From positions 1-62,508 of the forward strand of contig CACXEU010000007.1 of assembly GCA_902766735.1 (NCBI GenBank): a DNA stretch of 62,508 bases, in the 5' to 3' direction. Position numbers and translations under genes: made by a program. The notes beneath the pieces are model-generated. The model searched no databases, was not told where the DNA came from, and worked only from the letters and a program-made list of their open reading frames with translations. The stretch comes from an uncultured Lachnospiraceae bacterium (GTDB taxonomy: Bacteria > Bacillota > Clostridia > Lachnospirales > Lachnospiraceae). Of this stretch, positions 43,520 through 52,750 are shown in pieces; the stretch's first letter is position 1, and every line of letters begins with the position of its first letter.

Positions 43520-46500
43520 ATGGATAGAAATGAATTTAGTTTAAGAGTGGAAGCATTGAAGGCAGCAATGCACCAGCAAGACTATGAAAAAGCGATGGAG
43601 ATTGCAGATGATCTCGATTTGAGAAAAATCAGAGATAATAATCTGCTCAGCATGGTAGCAGATGCATATGAAATGAATCATGACTACGAGCGTTCTAAGG
43701 ACGCTTTGTTAACAGCGTATGAAAACACTAATGCCGGAAGACAGCTGGCATACCGATTATGTTTAATATCCATTAAAACGAAAGAGTATGATGATGCGAA
43801 AGAGTTTTACGAAGACTTTGTTGAAATGGCTCCTCGTGATACAGGAAGATATATTTTAAAATATAAAATGGCAAAAGCACAGGGTGCACCGATTGAGAAG
43901 CAGATTAAAATTCTGGAAGAATATGTCAATATTGATATGGAAGAAAAGTGGGCCTATGAGCTGACGAAACTGTACCATATGGCTGGCGATCAGGAAAAAT
44001 GCGTTGATATGTGTGATGAAATCAGCTTGTGGTTCTCTGAAGGAAAATATGTCTTAAAGGCATTGGAGTTAAAGAAAAAATATGTTCCTTTATCTGCAGC
44101 ACAGAAGCAGAAGTATGAAGAAGGAAAACAGAAAGCTTTGGAAGAGGCTGCAAAAGAAGAGATGGACGTGATTGCACCAAGTGATGACATCATCGAAATT
44201 TATCCGACAGAGGAAGAACTGTCAGGAGAAAAAGCAGAATATGTCGATGAAGAGGAACCGGTGGAAGAAATCATCGAAACTCCTCAGAATATAGGAATGT
44301 CCCAGTTTGATACCATGGACATTCAGGCAGTGATTGCTGAAGGGATGAAAGAAGTGGAACTTGAAGATGAAAACTTCCATGAAGGGGAAGGTTCTACTAA
44401 AGTTGCAGAAGGAAAGATTCCATTTAAGGAACTCGATAAGCCAAGCGATTCTGAACAGGTATTTAAGCCGGCAGGAACTGAGGAAATCAATGAGGCTGCC
44501 ATTAAGGCGGGAGATGTTGTTGAGATAACCATGGAATCGAAAGAAGAAGCTGATGTTTCGGAAACGGTTGCAGAAGAGAAGACTGATGTTAGTTCCGAAG
44601 CAGAAGTAAAACCGGAGGAGACAACCGAAGAAGCCGATGCAAAACAGGAAGAAGCTTCTGTAGTAGAGGAACCGGTAATTGAAAGTCTTGATGATGTGCA
44701 GGATATTCTGAAACAGTTACAGGCCCGAGGAATTCTGAAGGCTGAAACAGTGGAGCAGGCTGTAACCATCATTGAAGAAGCAGGAAATGAAGAAAAAAAA
44801 GAACTGGATGAAGAGTTCGCAAAAATAGATCAGGGACTTGATGAAGTAATCATGAATGAATCCGAAGAAGAGTTGGATGATGAGATAGATGAAGAGTTTG
44901 AAGAACGAATTGCATCGACTCAGAAAATCATGTTGTCCAAGCAGGATTTAGGAGAGGAAGAGGAAGAACCTGAGAAAATCGAAGAAAAAATTGAAGACGA
45001 AGTCGAGGAAGAGCCTGAGGCACTTGAGGAAGAGCCGGAAGTAGTTGAAGAAGATTCCGAAGTCCCGGAAGAAGAACCTGAAGTAGCTGAGGAAGTTGCA
45101 GAAGAGGAACCAGAGAACGATGAAACTGAGGAAGACCCGGTCTCTAAAGCAACAATTGCCATTCCAAATCTCAAGATGATGAGAGAAGAATTGCAGAATG
45201 AAACCATTGCACCTTCCGAGGCGATGGAAAAACAGGAAGAAGAACTGTATGAACCGGTCAATAAGGCGGTGAAGGCAGAAACCTTAAATCATATTCCGGT
45301 ATTGGATTTGGGATTTGAAATGCCAAAAAGAGATACTTCTCAGGATGTTGGCAAAAAAGAATTATATGAAAATATTGTCGCAAATTCTGATTTAGGAAAC
45401 ATAACGGATAAGATTCCAAGTAAAGAAGAAATCGAAAATGCAATTCGTGAAGCGGAAAAACAGGAGCAGAAGGACACGAATGAAGGGCTGAGAGCTACCA
45501 CAAGTCTTTCCGCAGCGGTGGAAGTGATTTCCGGAACAAACTGGAGACAACAGGGTGAGGAAGAACCGGAAGCGGAATTGGAACTTCCAGAGGTGGAAGA
45601 ATTTATGGACGCTCCGGAGAGTGAGGATGAAACTCCGGAATTGAATACTACAGATATTCCTGAGCCGAATACAGCAGAAATAAAGATGTTCTTGGAAAAT
45701 GAAGAGGAAGCACCTTCCGTAGAGGCAGAGGAAGAAACCGAAGTGACAGCAGAATCCGAGGAAGAAACCGAAGCGGCAGCAGAATCCGAGGAAGCGACCG
45801 AAGAGGCAGAACCTGAGAACGAGGAAGAACCGGAAAGGGAAGAAGTGTCAGATGAGGAGGAACCGGAAACTGTTGAAGGAGAAGGTGCCGTCGAAGAAGA
45901 GGGAGAAGACGCAACTGAACCAGAAGAAGTTACGGAAGAAGAATCGCTCCAAGAAGAAGCAGAAGAGGACTCTGAGAATGAGAATAACTCTGATGCAGAT
46001 GAATATGATTCAGAATATGATCCAGAGCATAATTCAGAATACGATGACGAAGAAGATTCAGAATACGATGACGAAGAAGACTCAGAATACGACGGTGAAG
46101 ACGATTCAGAATATGATGACGAAGACACTGACGAAGAACCGGATGATGTTTCTGAGAAAGAACCGGCAATTAAACTGACCAAAGAAGAAATGGATGTGTT
46201 CCGCCACTACCTGAATGTGGAGGGATTGGAAGATTCCATCCGTGAAACGGTGGAAGCATTGATTTCTGAATATAATCCGGATGGAAAGTCAACCGAAGGC
46301 AATGTAATAATTCTTGGAAACAAGAAGACAGGAAAAACCACATTAGCGATTGAAATGATTAAGCTGGTTAATAAAAAACGTGGAAGAAGAAACAGAAAAT
46401 TAGCAAAGGTCAATGCAGTCGCATTGAATAAGAGAGGATTCAGGAATTCCTTAAGTAAGCTGATTGGATGTGACCTGGTTGTGGAACATGCTCATGAGTT

Positions 46501-46906
46501 AGGAGCCATGACAATTAGTGAAATCATTGATTGCGCAGGAATGTTTACTGATGATATGCTGATGGTGTTAGAGGGAGACACGGAAGGAATGGAAAAACTT
46601 CTGGAGACAACCCCTCGTATTAAGGAAGTGTTCAACCACACGATTCATATCCGTGAATACAACATCAAAGAATGGGTAGAATACGGAAAACGATATGCAG
46701 AAGAAAAGGGATATGTGATGGATGAACTTGCTAGCCTGGCTTTCTACAAGGCAATTGATGACTGTTTCGGTACCCGTAAGGGAATCAAGCAGCAACATGT
46801 AGAAGAAATTTTAGATAAAGCAATTGCAAAGAGAAGTAAGAAACTTTTCGGCGCAAAGAAAAATGAAGATGGATTAATCATTTTGATTGAGAAAAACTTC
46901 AGATAA
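43520..46906 (+). CDS. TPR–acidic linker–P-loop ATPase, giant protein
   Basis: 1128 residues. Residues 1-200 form TPR-like helical repeats (YEKAMEIADDLDLRKIRDNN, MVADAYEMNHDYERSKDALL). Residues about 200-890 are a very acidic low-complexity region with Glu/Pro/Val runs and SEYDDEED repeats near 820-870. The end is a P-loop NTPase: Walker A GNKKTGKT (933-940), a Walker B-like MLMVLEGD, and a helical tail (KGIKQQHVEEILDKAI) resembling the C-terminal half of CbbX/SpoVK-type AAA+ proteins. It may be a scaffold that places an AAA-type motor. Not a family I can name. It is flanked by recR and transketolase, with its own ribosome site. Confidence 0.75.
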   Translation: MDRNEFSLRVEALKAAMHQQDYEKAMEIADDLDLRKIRDNNLLSMVADAYEMNHDYERSKDALLTAYENTNAGRQLAYRLCLISIKTKEYDDAKEFYEDFVEMAPRDTGRYILKYKMAKAQGAPIEKQIKILEEYVNIDMEEKWAYELTKLYHMAGDQEKCVDMCDEISLWFSEGKYVLKALELKKKYVPLSAAQKQKYEEGKQKALEEAAKEEMDVIAPSDDIIEIYPTEEELSGEKAEYVDEEEPVEEIIETPQNIGMSQFDTMDIQAVIAEGMKEVELEDENFHEGEGSTKVAEGKIPFKELDKPSDSEQVFKPAGTEEINEAAIKAGDVVEITMESKEEADVSETVAEEKTDVSSEAEVKPEETTEEADAKQEEASVVEEPVIESLDDVQDILKQLQARGILKAETVEQAVTIIEEAGNEEKKELDEEFAKIDQGLDEVIMNESEEELDDEIDEEFEERIASTQKIMLSKQDLGEEEEEPEKIEEKIEDEVEEEPEALEEEPEVVEEDSEVPEEEPEVAEEVAEEEPENDETEEDPVSKATIAIPNLKMMREELQNETIAPSEAMEKQEEELYEPVNKAVKAETLNHIPVLDLGFEMPKRDTSQDVGKKELYENIVANSDLGNITDKIPSKEEIENAIREAEKQEQKDTNEGLRATTSLSAAVEVISGTNWRQQGEEEPEAELELPEVEEFMDAPESEDETPELNTTDIPEPNTAEIKMFLENEEEAPSVEAEEETEVTAESEEETEAAAESEEATEEAEPENEEEPEREEVSDEEEPETVEGEGAVEEEGEDATEPEEVTEEESLQEEAEEDSENENNSDADEYDSEYDPEHNSEYDDEEDSEYDDEEDSEYDGEDDSEYDDEDTDEEPDDVSEKEPAIKLTKEEMDVFRHYLNVEGLEDSIRETVEALISEYNPDGKSTEGNVIILGNKKTGKTTLAIEMIKLVNKKRGRRNRKLAKVNAVALNKRGFRNSLSKLIGCDLVVEHAHELGAMTISEIIDCAGMFTDDMLMVLEGDTEGMEKLLETTPRIKEVFNHTIHIREYNIKEWVEYGKRYAEEKGYVMDELASLAFYKAIDDCFGTRKGIKQQHVEEILDKAIAKRSKKLFGAKKNEDGLIILIEKNFR

Positions 46907-46972
46907 ATACCATTTTTGGAACTATATCAATGAAAGACAAGATGTCTTTCCCGTTAAACGAAAGGAAAAACC

Positions 46973-47809
46973 ATGGAAAATTTAGAATTGGCAAAAGTTG
47001 CTAATGAGGTACGTAAGAATATCATCGAGGGAGTGCACAGTGCAAAGTCCGGGCATCCGGGCGGATCACTTTCAGCAGCTGATATGATGACTTTCTTATA
47101 TTTTGAAGAAATGAATGTGGATCCAAAGAATCCAAAAGCAGCAGACAGAGATCGCTTTGTATTGTCTAAGGGACATGCGGCACCTGGCTTATATGCTACT
47201 TTGGTGGAAAAGGGATTCATTCCAAAGGAAGATATGGTGACATTGAGAAAGCCATCTTCATACTTACAGGGACATCCGGATATGAAGCACACACCGGGTG
47301 TAGACATGAGTGCCGGATCTCTTGGTCAGGGAATTTCTACTGCAGTAGGAATGGCATTGGCAGGAAAGATGGCTCAGGCAGACTACCGTGTGTATACCAT
47401 GATTGGGGATGGAGAAAGTGAAGAAGGTCAGGTTTGGGAAGCATGCATGTTTGCAGGCGCAAGAAAGTTAGATAACCTGGTAGTAATTTTAGATAATAAT
47501 AACCTTCAGATTGATGGAAGCATCGAAGAAGTTTGTTCTCCATATCCATTTGATAAGAAGTTTGAAGCCTTCAATTTCCATGTAATCAAGATTGATGGTC
47601 ATAACTTTGATGAAATCAGAAGTGCATTGAAGGAAGCAAAGGAAACCAAAGGAATGCCTACAGCGATTATTATGAACACTGTTAAAGGAAAAGGCGTTTC
47701 TTATATGGAAAACAAAGTGAATTGGCATGGTGCTGCACCAAACGATGAATTGTTTGCAGTTGCTATGGAAGAATTAAAGAAAGCAGGTGAAGCATTATGT
47801 CAGAAGTAA
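46973..47809 (+). CDS. Transketolase, N-terminal half
   Basis: 278 residues. Thiamine-diphosphate-binding half: SKGHAAPGLYATL, MSAGSLGQGISTAVGMALA, and the TPP motif IGDGESEEGQVWEA with VILDNNNLQIDG. With the next gene it forms a split transketolase, which moves two-carbon units in the pentose phosphate pathway. It overlaps the second half by 13 bp. Confidence 0.95.
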   Translation: MENLELAKVANEVRKNIIEGVHSAKSGHPGGSLSAADMMTFLYFEEMNVDPKNPKAADRDRFVLSKGHAAPGLYATLVEKGFIPKEDMVTLRKPSSYLQGHPDMKHTPGVDMSAGSLGQGISTAVGMALAGKMAQADYRVYTMIGDGESEEGQVWEACMFAGARKLDNLVVILDNNNLQIDGSIEEVCSPYPFDKKFEAFNFHVIKIDGHNFDEIRSALKEAKETKGMPTAIIMNTVKGKGVSYMENKVNWHGAAPNDELFAVAMEELKKAGEALCQK

Positions 47810-48735
47810 AGAAGATTGCAACAAGAGATAGTTATGGTTCTGCATTGGTAGAGCTAGGAAAAGAACATGATAATTTAGTCGTACTGGATGCGGACTTGGC
47901 TGAAGCTACAAAAACAGCAAAGTTTAAAGCAGTATTTCCGGAAAGACACATTGACTGCGGTATTGCAGAAGGCAATATGATTGGTGTGGCTGCAGGTCTT
48001 GCAACTTGTGGAAAGGTTCCGTTTGCAAGTTCCTTCGCAATGTTTGCAGCAGGTCGTGCTTTTGAACAGGTTCGAAACACCGTGGGATATCCACACCTGA
48101 ATGTAAAGATTGGAGCAACACATGCAGGAATTTCCGTAGGGGAAGATGGAGCAACACATCAGTGTAACGAAGACATTGCATTAATGAGAACCATTCCGGG
48201 AATGACAATCATTAATCCTGCAGATGATGTGGAAGCACAGCAGGCAGTTAAGGCTGCTTACGAATTGGATGGTCCGGTTTACTTAAGATTTGGACGTCTT
48301 GCAGCACCGGTAATTAACAGCGAGGATTATAAGTTCGAATTAGGAAAAGGGGTTACCATGAGAGAAGGTAAGGACGTTACCATCGTGGCAACCGGACTGA
48401 TGGTATCCATGGCATTGGAAGCTGCAGAAAAGTTAGCAGCTGACGGTGTGGATGCAGAAGTTATCAATATTCATACAATCAAACCTTTAGACGAAGAAAT
48501 AATTTTGAATTCCGCAAAGAAGACGGGAAAGGTTGTCACTGTGGAAGAACATTCTGTGATTGGCGGATTGGGAAGTGCTGTCTGTGACGTTCTTTCTGAA
48601 AAGATGCCTACCCCGGTTAAGAAGATTGGGGTTAATGATGTGTTCGGTCATTCCGGACCGGCACTGGAATTGTTAAAGGAATTTGGTTTGGATGGAGACG
48701 GAATTTATCAGTCAGTAAAAGAGTACTTGGCATAA
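47797..48735 (+). CDS. Transketolase, C-terminal half
   Basis: 312 residues. Pyrimidine-binding domain (VVLDADLAEATKT, DCGIAEGNMIGVAAGLA, FASSFAMFAAGRAFEQVRN, THAGISVGEDGATHQ) and C-terminal domain (TVEEHSVIGGLGSAVCDVL). Its last 34 bases recur exactly at 50376-50409, 1.6 kb downstream (see the repeat entries). The C-terminus IYQSVKEYLA is intact, so the gene is not damaged. Confidence 0.95.
   Translation: MSEVKKIATRDSYGSALVELGKEHDNLVVLDADLAEATKTAKFKAVFPERHIDCGIAEGNMIGVAAGLATCGKVPFASSFAMFAAGRAFEQVRNTVGYPHLNVKIGATHAGISVGEDGATHQCNEDIALMRTIPGMTIINPADDVEAQQAVKAAYELDGPVYLRFGRLAAPVINSEDYKFELGKGVTMREGKDVTIVATGLMVSMALEAAEKLAADGVDAEVINIHTIKPLDEEIILNSAKKTGKVVTVEEHSVIGGLGSAVCDVLSEKMPTPVKKIGVNDVFGHSGPALELLKEFGLDGDGIYQSVKEYLA
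48701..48734 (+). repeat. Direct repeat, copy 1: 3' end of the transketolase gene
   Basis: 34 bases from GAATTTATCAGTCAG to CTTGGCATA that code for the last residues of the transketolase C-terminal half. The same 34 bases, without a mismatch, lie at 50376-50409. Copy 1 continues into TAA, copy 2 into TAG. Confidence 0.95.
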
Positions 48736-48771
48736 TAGTTAACTTGCATTTTTGAAGAGGAGTTTGAGGAA

Positions 48772-49953
48772 ATGAAGCAACTAAAGTTCTTAGGATTTGT
48801 CTTGGTCTTTTGTTCGATAATGAATTGTTCAGTTATGGGAGAAAGACTTATAAGTGATGGAGTTAGAGGAAACGAATTGTGTGAATCTGCAGAAAATTGG
48901 GCGGAATCAATAATACATAGTAAAAATTTGAATGCATATGTGGATTCCAAGATTATTAGTGAAAACGGAGAAGGCAAGTACTCTATTTCGCTATATAGTG
49001 GGGATAGTCCTTACGGATATGCAGTAGTGCGAGTTCAAAATGATGATTGCTGGGTGGAATATGGAGCGATTGGGAAAGGGATTGAATCAATTAATGATAC
49101 AATTGAGGAAAATATTCAGAAAAGAGGGATGAGCTTTCCAAATGCTGAAAAAAGCATAGTAGAAATTGCACCATTAAATTATGCAATGATTATTGAAGAA
49201 CCGGAGACAATGAGAGTATTTGATAGCTATGGAAATCAAATGTCTATAGTCGAAGAAAAGGTAAAATGGAGCGGTGCTAGCAAAAAATATAAGGACCATG
49301 AAGAATTATTCATTTCATCTAAAAAGTGGATTGCACCAGTGTATAGACCAGAGAGAAGCATAACACTGAAAAAGTACAATTCAAAAACAATTTTACCTAC
49401 GCAAGGATGGAGTGAAATATGGGTGGGAAAATATGCATGTGGTGTGCAGGCTTTATTACAGATAGGACTGATGGAAAAGGTAATTGCTAATACAGCCGAT
49501 GCTAAAGTGAATGCGTACAATAAGTTATGGAAATATACAAAGACAGTTGAAACGAAAGATTCCAAAAAAAATACTGCCAAGACTGGTAAAATAGTATATG
49601 GTGAAGGGGGGATGGATGATGCTGCAAAAGGTTTTGTAAAGTATTTAAAGGAAAAAGGGTACAAAAAATCAGACTATAAAACTAGTTCGGATAGACCAAC
49701 TATTAAATGGATTAATGATAAATTGAATAAAAATAAGTCTTTATTAATGGTGTATGGGATAAATATAGGCGGAAAGAGATCGGGACATTTTATATCAATT
49801 CTAGGTTTTAGACGAGCTGTCGAGGTATCAAAGAATTGCACATATGATTACTTGATGGTTTATGATGGATGGGATTCTAATGTAGCATATATGAATTATT
49901 CGAAAATTGATTTTATGGATTGTGCTGTAACTTATTTTAATGTTAAAAAGTAA
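48772..49953 (+). CDS. Secreted papain-like cysteine peptidase, cassette 2
   Basis: 393 residues. Signal peptide about 1-23 (LGFVLVFCSIMNCSVMGE). N-terminal region about 30-195 is a polar pro-domain or binding domain of unknown type. The C-terminal half shows a papain-type triad: Cys223 (KYACGVQALLQIG), His339 (RSGHFISILGFRR) and Asp365 (YLMVYDGWDS). The gene is AT-rich and sits between two copies of the transketolase 3' end. Like the copy at 3477-4592 it is followed by a 127-residue lipoprotein gene, 15 bp on. Confidence 0.75.
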   Translation: MKQLKFLGFVLVFCSIMNCSVMGERLISDGVRGNELCESAENWAESIIHSKNLNAYVDSKIISENGEGKYSISLYSGDSPYGYAVVRVQNDDCWVEYGAIGKGIESINDTIEENIQKRGMSFPNAEKSIVEIAPLNYAMIIEEPETMRVFDSYGNQMSIVEEKVKWSGASKKYKDHEELFISSKKWIAPVYRPERSITLKKYNSKTILPTQGWSEIWVGKYACGVQALLQIGLMEKVIANTADAKVNAYNKLWKYTKTVETKDSKKNTAKTGKIVYGEGGMDDAAKGFVKYLKEKGYKKSDYKTSSDRPTIKWINDKLNKNKSLLMVYGINIGGKRSGHFISILGFRRAVEVSKNCTYDYLMVYDGWDSNVAYMNYSKIDFMDCAVTYFNVKK

Positions 49954-49968
49954 GAAAGGAATACCGTT

Positions 49969-50352
49969 ATGAACTCAAAGTGTTTTTGGATAAGTGGAAT
50001 TCTGTTATCTGCTTTACTTGTGATATTTGGATGTAAAAAAGATGAAGAAAAAACCGTAACTGCAGATTATCATAGAGGAACGCTGTATGGTGTAGTAAAA
50101 GAAGTGAAAAGTGAAAGGAATGCAGAAATTATTTTAGAGATAACTGAAAAAAATGATGTCTATGAGACAGGAACAAAGATTTGTGTTACATATGAAGATG
50201 TAATTGATATTTCAGATGGAGATGAGGTTAAATCAGATTATCGATTAAAAAAAGGGGACAAGGTTGGTATTTCTTTCTCAATGGAGGACAAAGAGTCTAT
50301 CAATAAAAAAAAATACGAATGTACTGAGATAAGTCTCATTAAAAAGAAATGA
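49969..50352 (+). CDS. Small lipoprotein paired with the peptidase, cassette 2
   Basis: 127 residues, the same length as its counterpart at 4643-5026 though without obvious sequence likeness. Signal peptide with lipobox VIFGCKK, Cys22. The mature part alternates polar strands (GTLYGVVKEVKSERNAEIIL, GTKICVTYEDVIDISDGDE, KKGDKVGISFSMED), which looks like an OB-type or similar beta barrel. Position suggests a partner of the peptidase (inhibitor, immunity or folding factor); this is inference. Confidence 0.7.
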   Translation: MNSKCFWISGILLSALLVIFGCKKDEEKTVTADYHRGTLYGVVKEVKSERNAEIILEITEKNDVYETGTKICVTYEDVIDISDGDEVKSDYRLKKGDKVGISFSMEDKESINKKKYECTEISLIKKK

Positions 50353-50375
50353 AAAGGTGTGAAATACAGAAACGA

Positions 50376-50409
50376 GAATTTATCAGTCAGTAAAAGAGTA
50401 CTTGGCATA
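50376..50409 (+). repeat. Direct repeat, copy 2: 3' end of the transketolase gene
   Basis: Exact second copy of bases 48701-48734, outside any gene. It is followed by TAG and the sequence that probably formed the original downstream flank of transketolase, including the terminator at 50561-50594. Confidence 0.95.
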
Positions 50410-50560
50410 GGATTTAGATTAATTATTTAAGAAAAAGCTTTCATTTGAAATGCAAAATCTTTAAATAATTCGTTCAAGACTTTATTATGGAAATATCAGT
50501 GAAAATAGTCTTGAAAAAAATAGGATAACTGATATACTATCCACAGTTAAACGAAATGCA

Positions 50561-50594
50561 AGGGAGCAGACATAACAGTCTTGCTCCCTTTTTT
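50561..50594 (+). terminator. Terminator, probably the ancestral transketolase terminator
   Basis: AGGGAGCAGAC-ATAACA-GTCTTGCTCCC with one bulged T, followed by six T residues. It lies 152 bp after repeat copy 2, in the 461-bp gap before the aldo/keto reductase gene. Confidence 0.85.
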
Positions 50595-50678
50595 GGTACC
50601 CGCGAAACAACATTATAGAATGATTCGTTTAACAGTAAATTAATCAGATATTTAGGATTAATTTCTTAAATATAAAGT

Positions 50679-50752
50679 GGTATGGAGCGTAGCCCTGGAC
50701 CACATGTTTCTTAATCTCGGAAGAGTCGATGAATTTTCATCGGCTCTTTTCA
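50679..50752 (+). promoter_or_regulatory. Structured segment ending in a second terminator
   Basis: GTGGT..ACCAC arms enclose ATGGAGCGTAGCCCTGG, followed by the hairpin AAGAGTCGATGA-ATTT-TCATCGGCTCT and TTTT (50721-50751). It could be the end of a short RNA or an attenuator. A TATAAT at 50771-50776 then serves the reductase gene. Confidence 0.5.
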
Positions 50753-50813
50753 AACATATGGAAAATAGTGTATAATAGCAGGAAGAGTGTTGAACGGAAA
50801 AGGAGGAATGTCT

Positions 50814-51950
50814 ATGGACATTTTCGATAATGCAAAAAAATTAGGATTTGGATTAATGCGTTTGCCGTTAACCAATCCTGCAGATGACAGTAGTATTGAT
50901 ATTGAATTAACAAAGAAGATGGTGGATATATATCTGGAAAGAGGATTTACATATTTTGACACTGCCATTATGTATTGTGGGATGAAAAGTCAGAATGCAG
51001 TAAAAGAAGTTCTTACGAAAAGATATCCAAGAGACCGCTTTACATTGGCAACTAAGCTTCATGCGGATTTTTTTAATTCCTTTGAGGAAAGAGATAGAAT
51101 TTTTAAGGATCAGCTGGAAAGCACCGGGGTGGATTTTTTTGATTACTATTTGATTCATGATGTAGGTTCTGATCGTTATGATAAGTATGTAAAATATGAT
51201 TGTTTCAACTGGCTAAAGGAATTAAAAGCCCAAGGGCTGGTTAAACATATTGGATTTTCTTTCCATGATAATGCAGAAATGTTGGAAAAGATTCTTAGTG
51301 AACAGCCGGATGTGGAATTTGTTCAGTTGCAGCTTAATTATCTGGATTGGGAAAGTGAAGGCGTGCAGTCCAGAAAATGCTATGAGGTTTGTGAAAAGTA
51401 TGGAAAACCAGTAGTGGTTATGGAGCCGGTTCGTGGAGGAACTCTTGCCAATGTACCGAAGCGTGCTGAAAAACTGTTTTTGGACTATGATCCGGATGCC
51501 TCAGTGGCTTCTTGGGCAATCCGTTTTGCAGCCAGTCAACCGAATGTAAAGATGGTTTTAAGCGGAATGAGTAATATGGAACAGATGGAAGACAATACCG
51601 GTTTTATGAGTGATTTCAAACCACTGAATGAAGAGGAATTGTCGATTGTAAAGGAAGCGGAGAAAATCATTCATGATAGCCTGGCGATTCCTTGTACTGG
51701 ATGCTCTTATTGTACGGAAGGCTGTCCGATGAAGATTGCCATTCCGAGATATTTTGCATTATATAATTTGGATATGCTGGAAAAGGATATGGATGCCTGG
51801 AGACCGCAGGGAACCTATTATGAAAGACTGGCTCAGGTTTTTGGACGACCGAGCGAGTGTATTGCCTGTGGAAAATGTGAAGGAATTTGCCCACAGCATT
51901 TGCCGATTATCGAAGATTTAAAAATAGTGGCAAATCATTTTGAAAAATAA
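50814..51950 (+). CDS. Aldo/keto reductase with C-terminal ferredoxin domain
   Basis: 378 residues from ATG 50814, seven bases after AGGAGG (an ATG two codons earlier is too close to it). The TIM barrel has LGFGLMRLP, FTYFDTAIMY with the Tyr, LATKLH with Lys, and LIHDVG with His, the aldo/keto reductase tetrad. The C-terminus has two clusters, CTGCSYCTEGCP and CIACGKCEGICP, for two [4Fe-4S] centres. It reduces a carbonyl with electrons from NADPH and/or ferredoxin; substrate unknown. Confidence 0.92.
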   Translation: MDIFDNAKKLGFGLMRLPLTNPADDSSIDIELTKKMVDIYLERGFTYFDTAIMYCGMKSQNAVKEVLTKRYPRDRFTLATKLHADFFNSFEERDRIFKDQLESTGVDFFDYYLIHDVGSDRYDKYVKYDCFNWLKELKAQGLVKHIGFSFHDNAEMLEKILSEQPDVEFVQLQLNYLDWESEGVQSRKCYEVCEKYGKPVVVMEPVRGGTLANVPKRAEKLFLDYDPDASVASWAIRFAASQPNVKMVLSGMSNMEQMEDNTGFMSDFKPLNEEELSIVKEAEKIIHDSLAIPCTGCSYCTEGCPMKIAIPRYFALYNLDMLEKDMDAWRPQGTYYERLAQVFGRPSECIACGKCEGICPQHLPIIEDLKIVANHFEK

Positions 51951-51982
51951 GAAAAGCAAAAAGGAAGAAGGAGGACAATGAA

Positions 51983-52360
51983 ATGGCTTGTTTTTTAGTG
52001 CCAACAACGGAGGCGATTATAACAACTGTTGCAACAAAGGTGATAAAATCAAAGGAAAAAAAGGAGGAACATACTGAGGTTCCGAAAGTTCACTTATCTA
52101 CGAAGATGGGATGGTTAAATAAAATGCTTTGGGGAGGTTCTGCACTTTTAGCATTTGAACATCTCTGGCATGGAGAAGTAATTCCCACGTTCCCATTCTT
52201 AACAGCAGTGAAAGAAGGAGAAACCAGTGGGATGCTGGCGGAAATGAGTACTGCCGGTGTGGCAATGGCAGCCCTGGTCACCCTGGTTTGGGTTGGAATG
52301 GTCGTAGCAGTTTCCTATATGGAAAAAAGTGCGAAGAAGACTGCAAAGGAAGGGGAGTAA
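51983..52360 (+). CDS. Small membrane protein upstream of larBC (1)
   Basis: 125 residues. An N-terminal hydrophobic piece (ACFLVPTTEAIITTVATKV), a Lys/Glu-rich segment, then a helix with the motif ALLAFEHLWHGE and a C-terminal helix (STAGVAMAALVTLVWVGMVVAVSYM). The two His and Glu in FEHLWHGE could bind metal. No known family. GGAGG lies eight bases before its ATG. The next gene follows after 7 bp. Confidence 0.65.
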   Translation: MACFLVPTTEAIITTVATKVIKSKEKKEEHTEVPKVHLSTKMGWLNKMLWGGSALLAFEHLWHGEVIPTFPFLTAVKEGETSGMLAEMSTAGVAMAALVTLVWVGMVVAVSYMEKSAKKTAKEGE

Positions 52361-52367
52361 AGCTAGC

Positions 52368-52679
52368 ATGACATTACTAATTACAGTTTTTGCCGCAGTG
52401 ATTACCACTGTTTTATGGTATGTAAAATCGGAAAATAATCCGATGATGTTAGGAACATTAGCCCTAATGTATTGGGGAGCATCCCTGATGTGGAGTATTG
52501 ACGCAGTCTTCGAATATGCAGAATTGGGTGCAGAATATTTCACACCGAAGCCAATGGATATGCTGAATGATTCTTATTTGGGATTCTCTGTTGTAGCATT
52601 GGGATTAGTAATCTGGTTGGTGTATGTTTTGATTAAGGATCCTAAGGGAACCGTAAGAGCCAGATTGTTTCAGAAATAA
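52368..52679 (+). CDS. Small membrane protein upstream of larBC (2)
   Basis: 103 residues from ATG 52368, ten bases after AGGGGAG; an in-frame GTG at 52329 overlaps the previous gene. Three helices are likely: TLLITVFAAVITTVLWYV, MLGTLALMYWGASLMWSI and SVVALGLVIWLVYVLI. Unrecognised. Tight spacing to the previous gene and to larB (71 bp) suggests one transcript. Confidence 0.65.
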   Translation: MTLLITVFAAVITTVLWYVKSENNPMMLGTLALMYWGASLMWSIDAVFEYAELGAEYFTPKPMDMLNDSYLGFSVVALGLVIWLVYVLIKDPKGTVRARLFQK

Positions 52680-52750
52680 GAGAGCAATTGAAAAGTGGTT
52701 CTGAAGTTATCAGAACCACTTTGTTTCTATCAACTCCGGAGGTGGACGGA

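Noticed and set aside
45340..46182. Long serine-rich open frame on the minus strand across the acidic linker gene
   Set aside because: It is the mirror of GAA/GAG-rich codons, which read as Ser-rich on the other strand. There is no ribosome site or sensible start, and the plus-strand protein has clear ends. The same applies to the minus-strand frame at 5351-5701.
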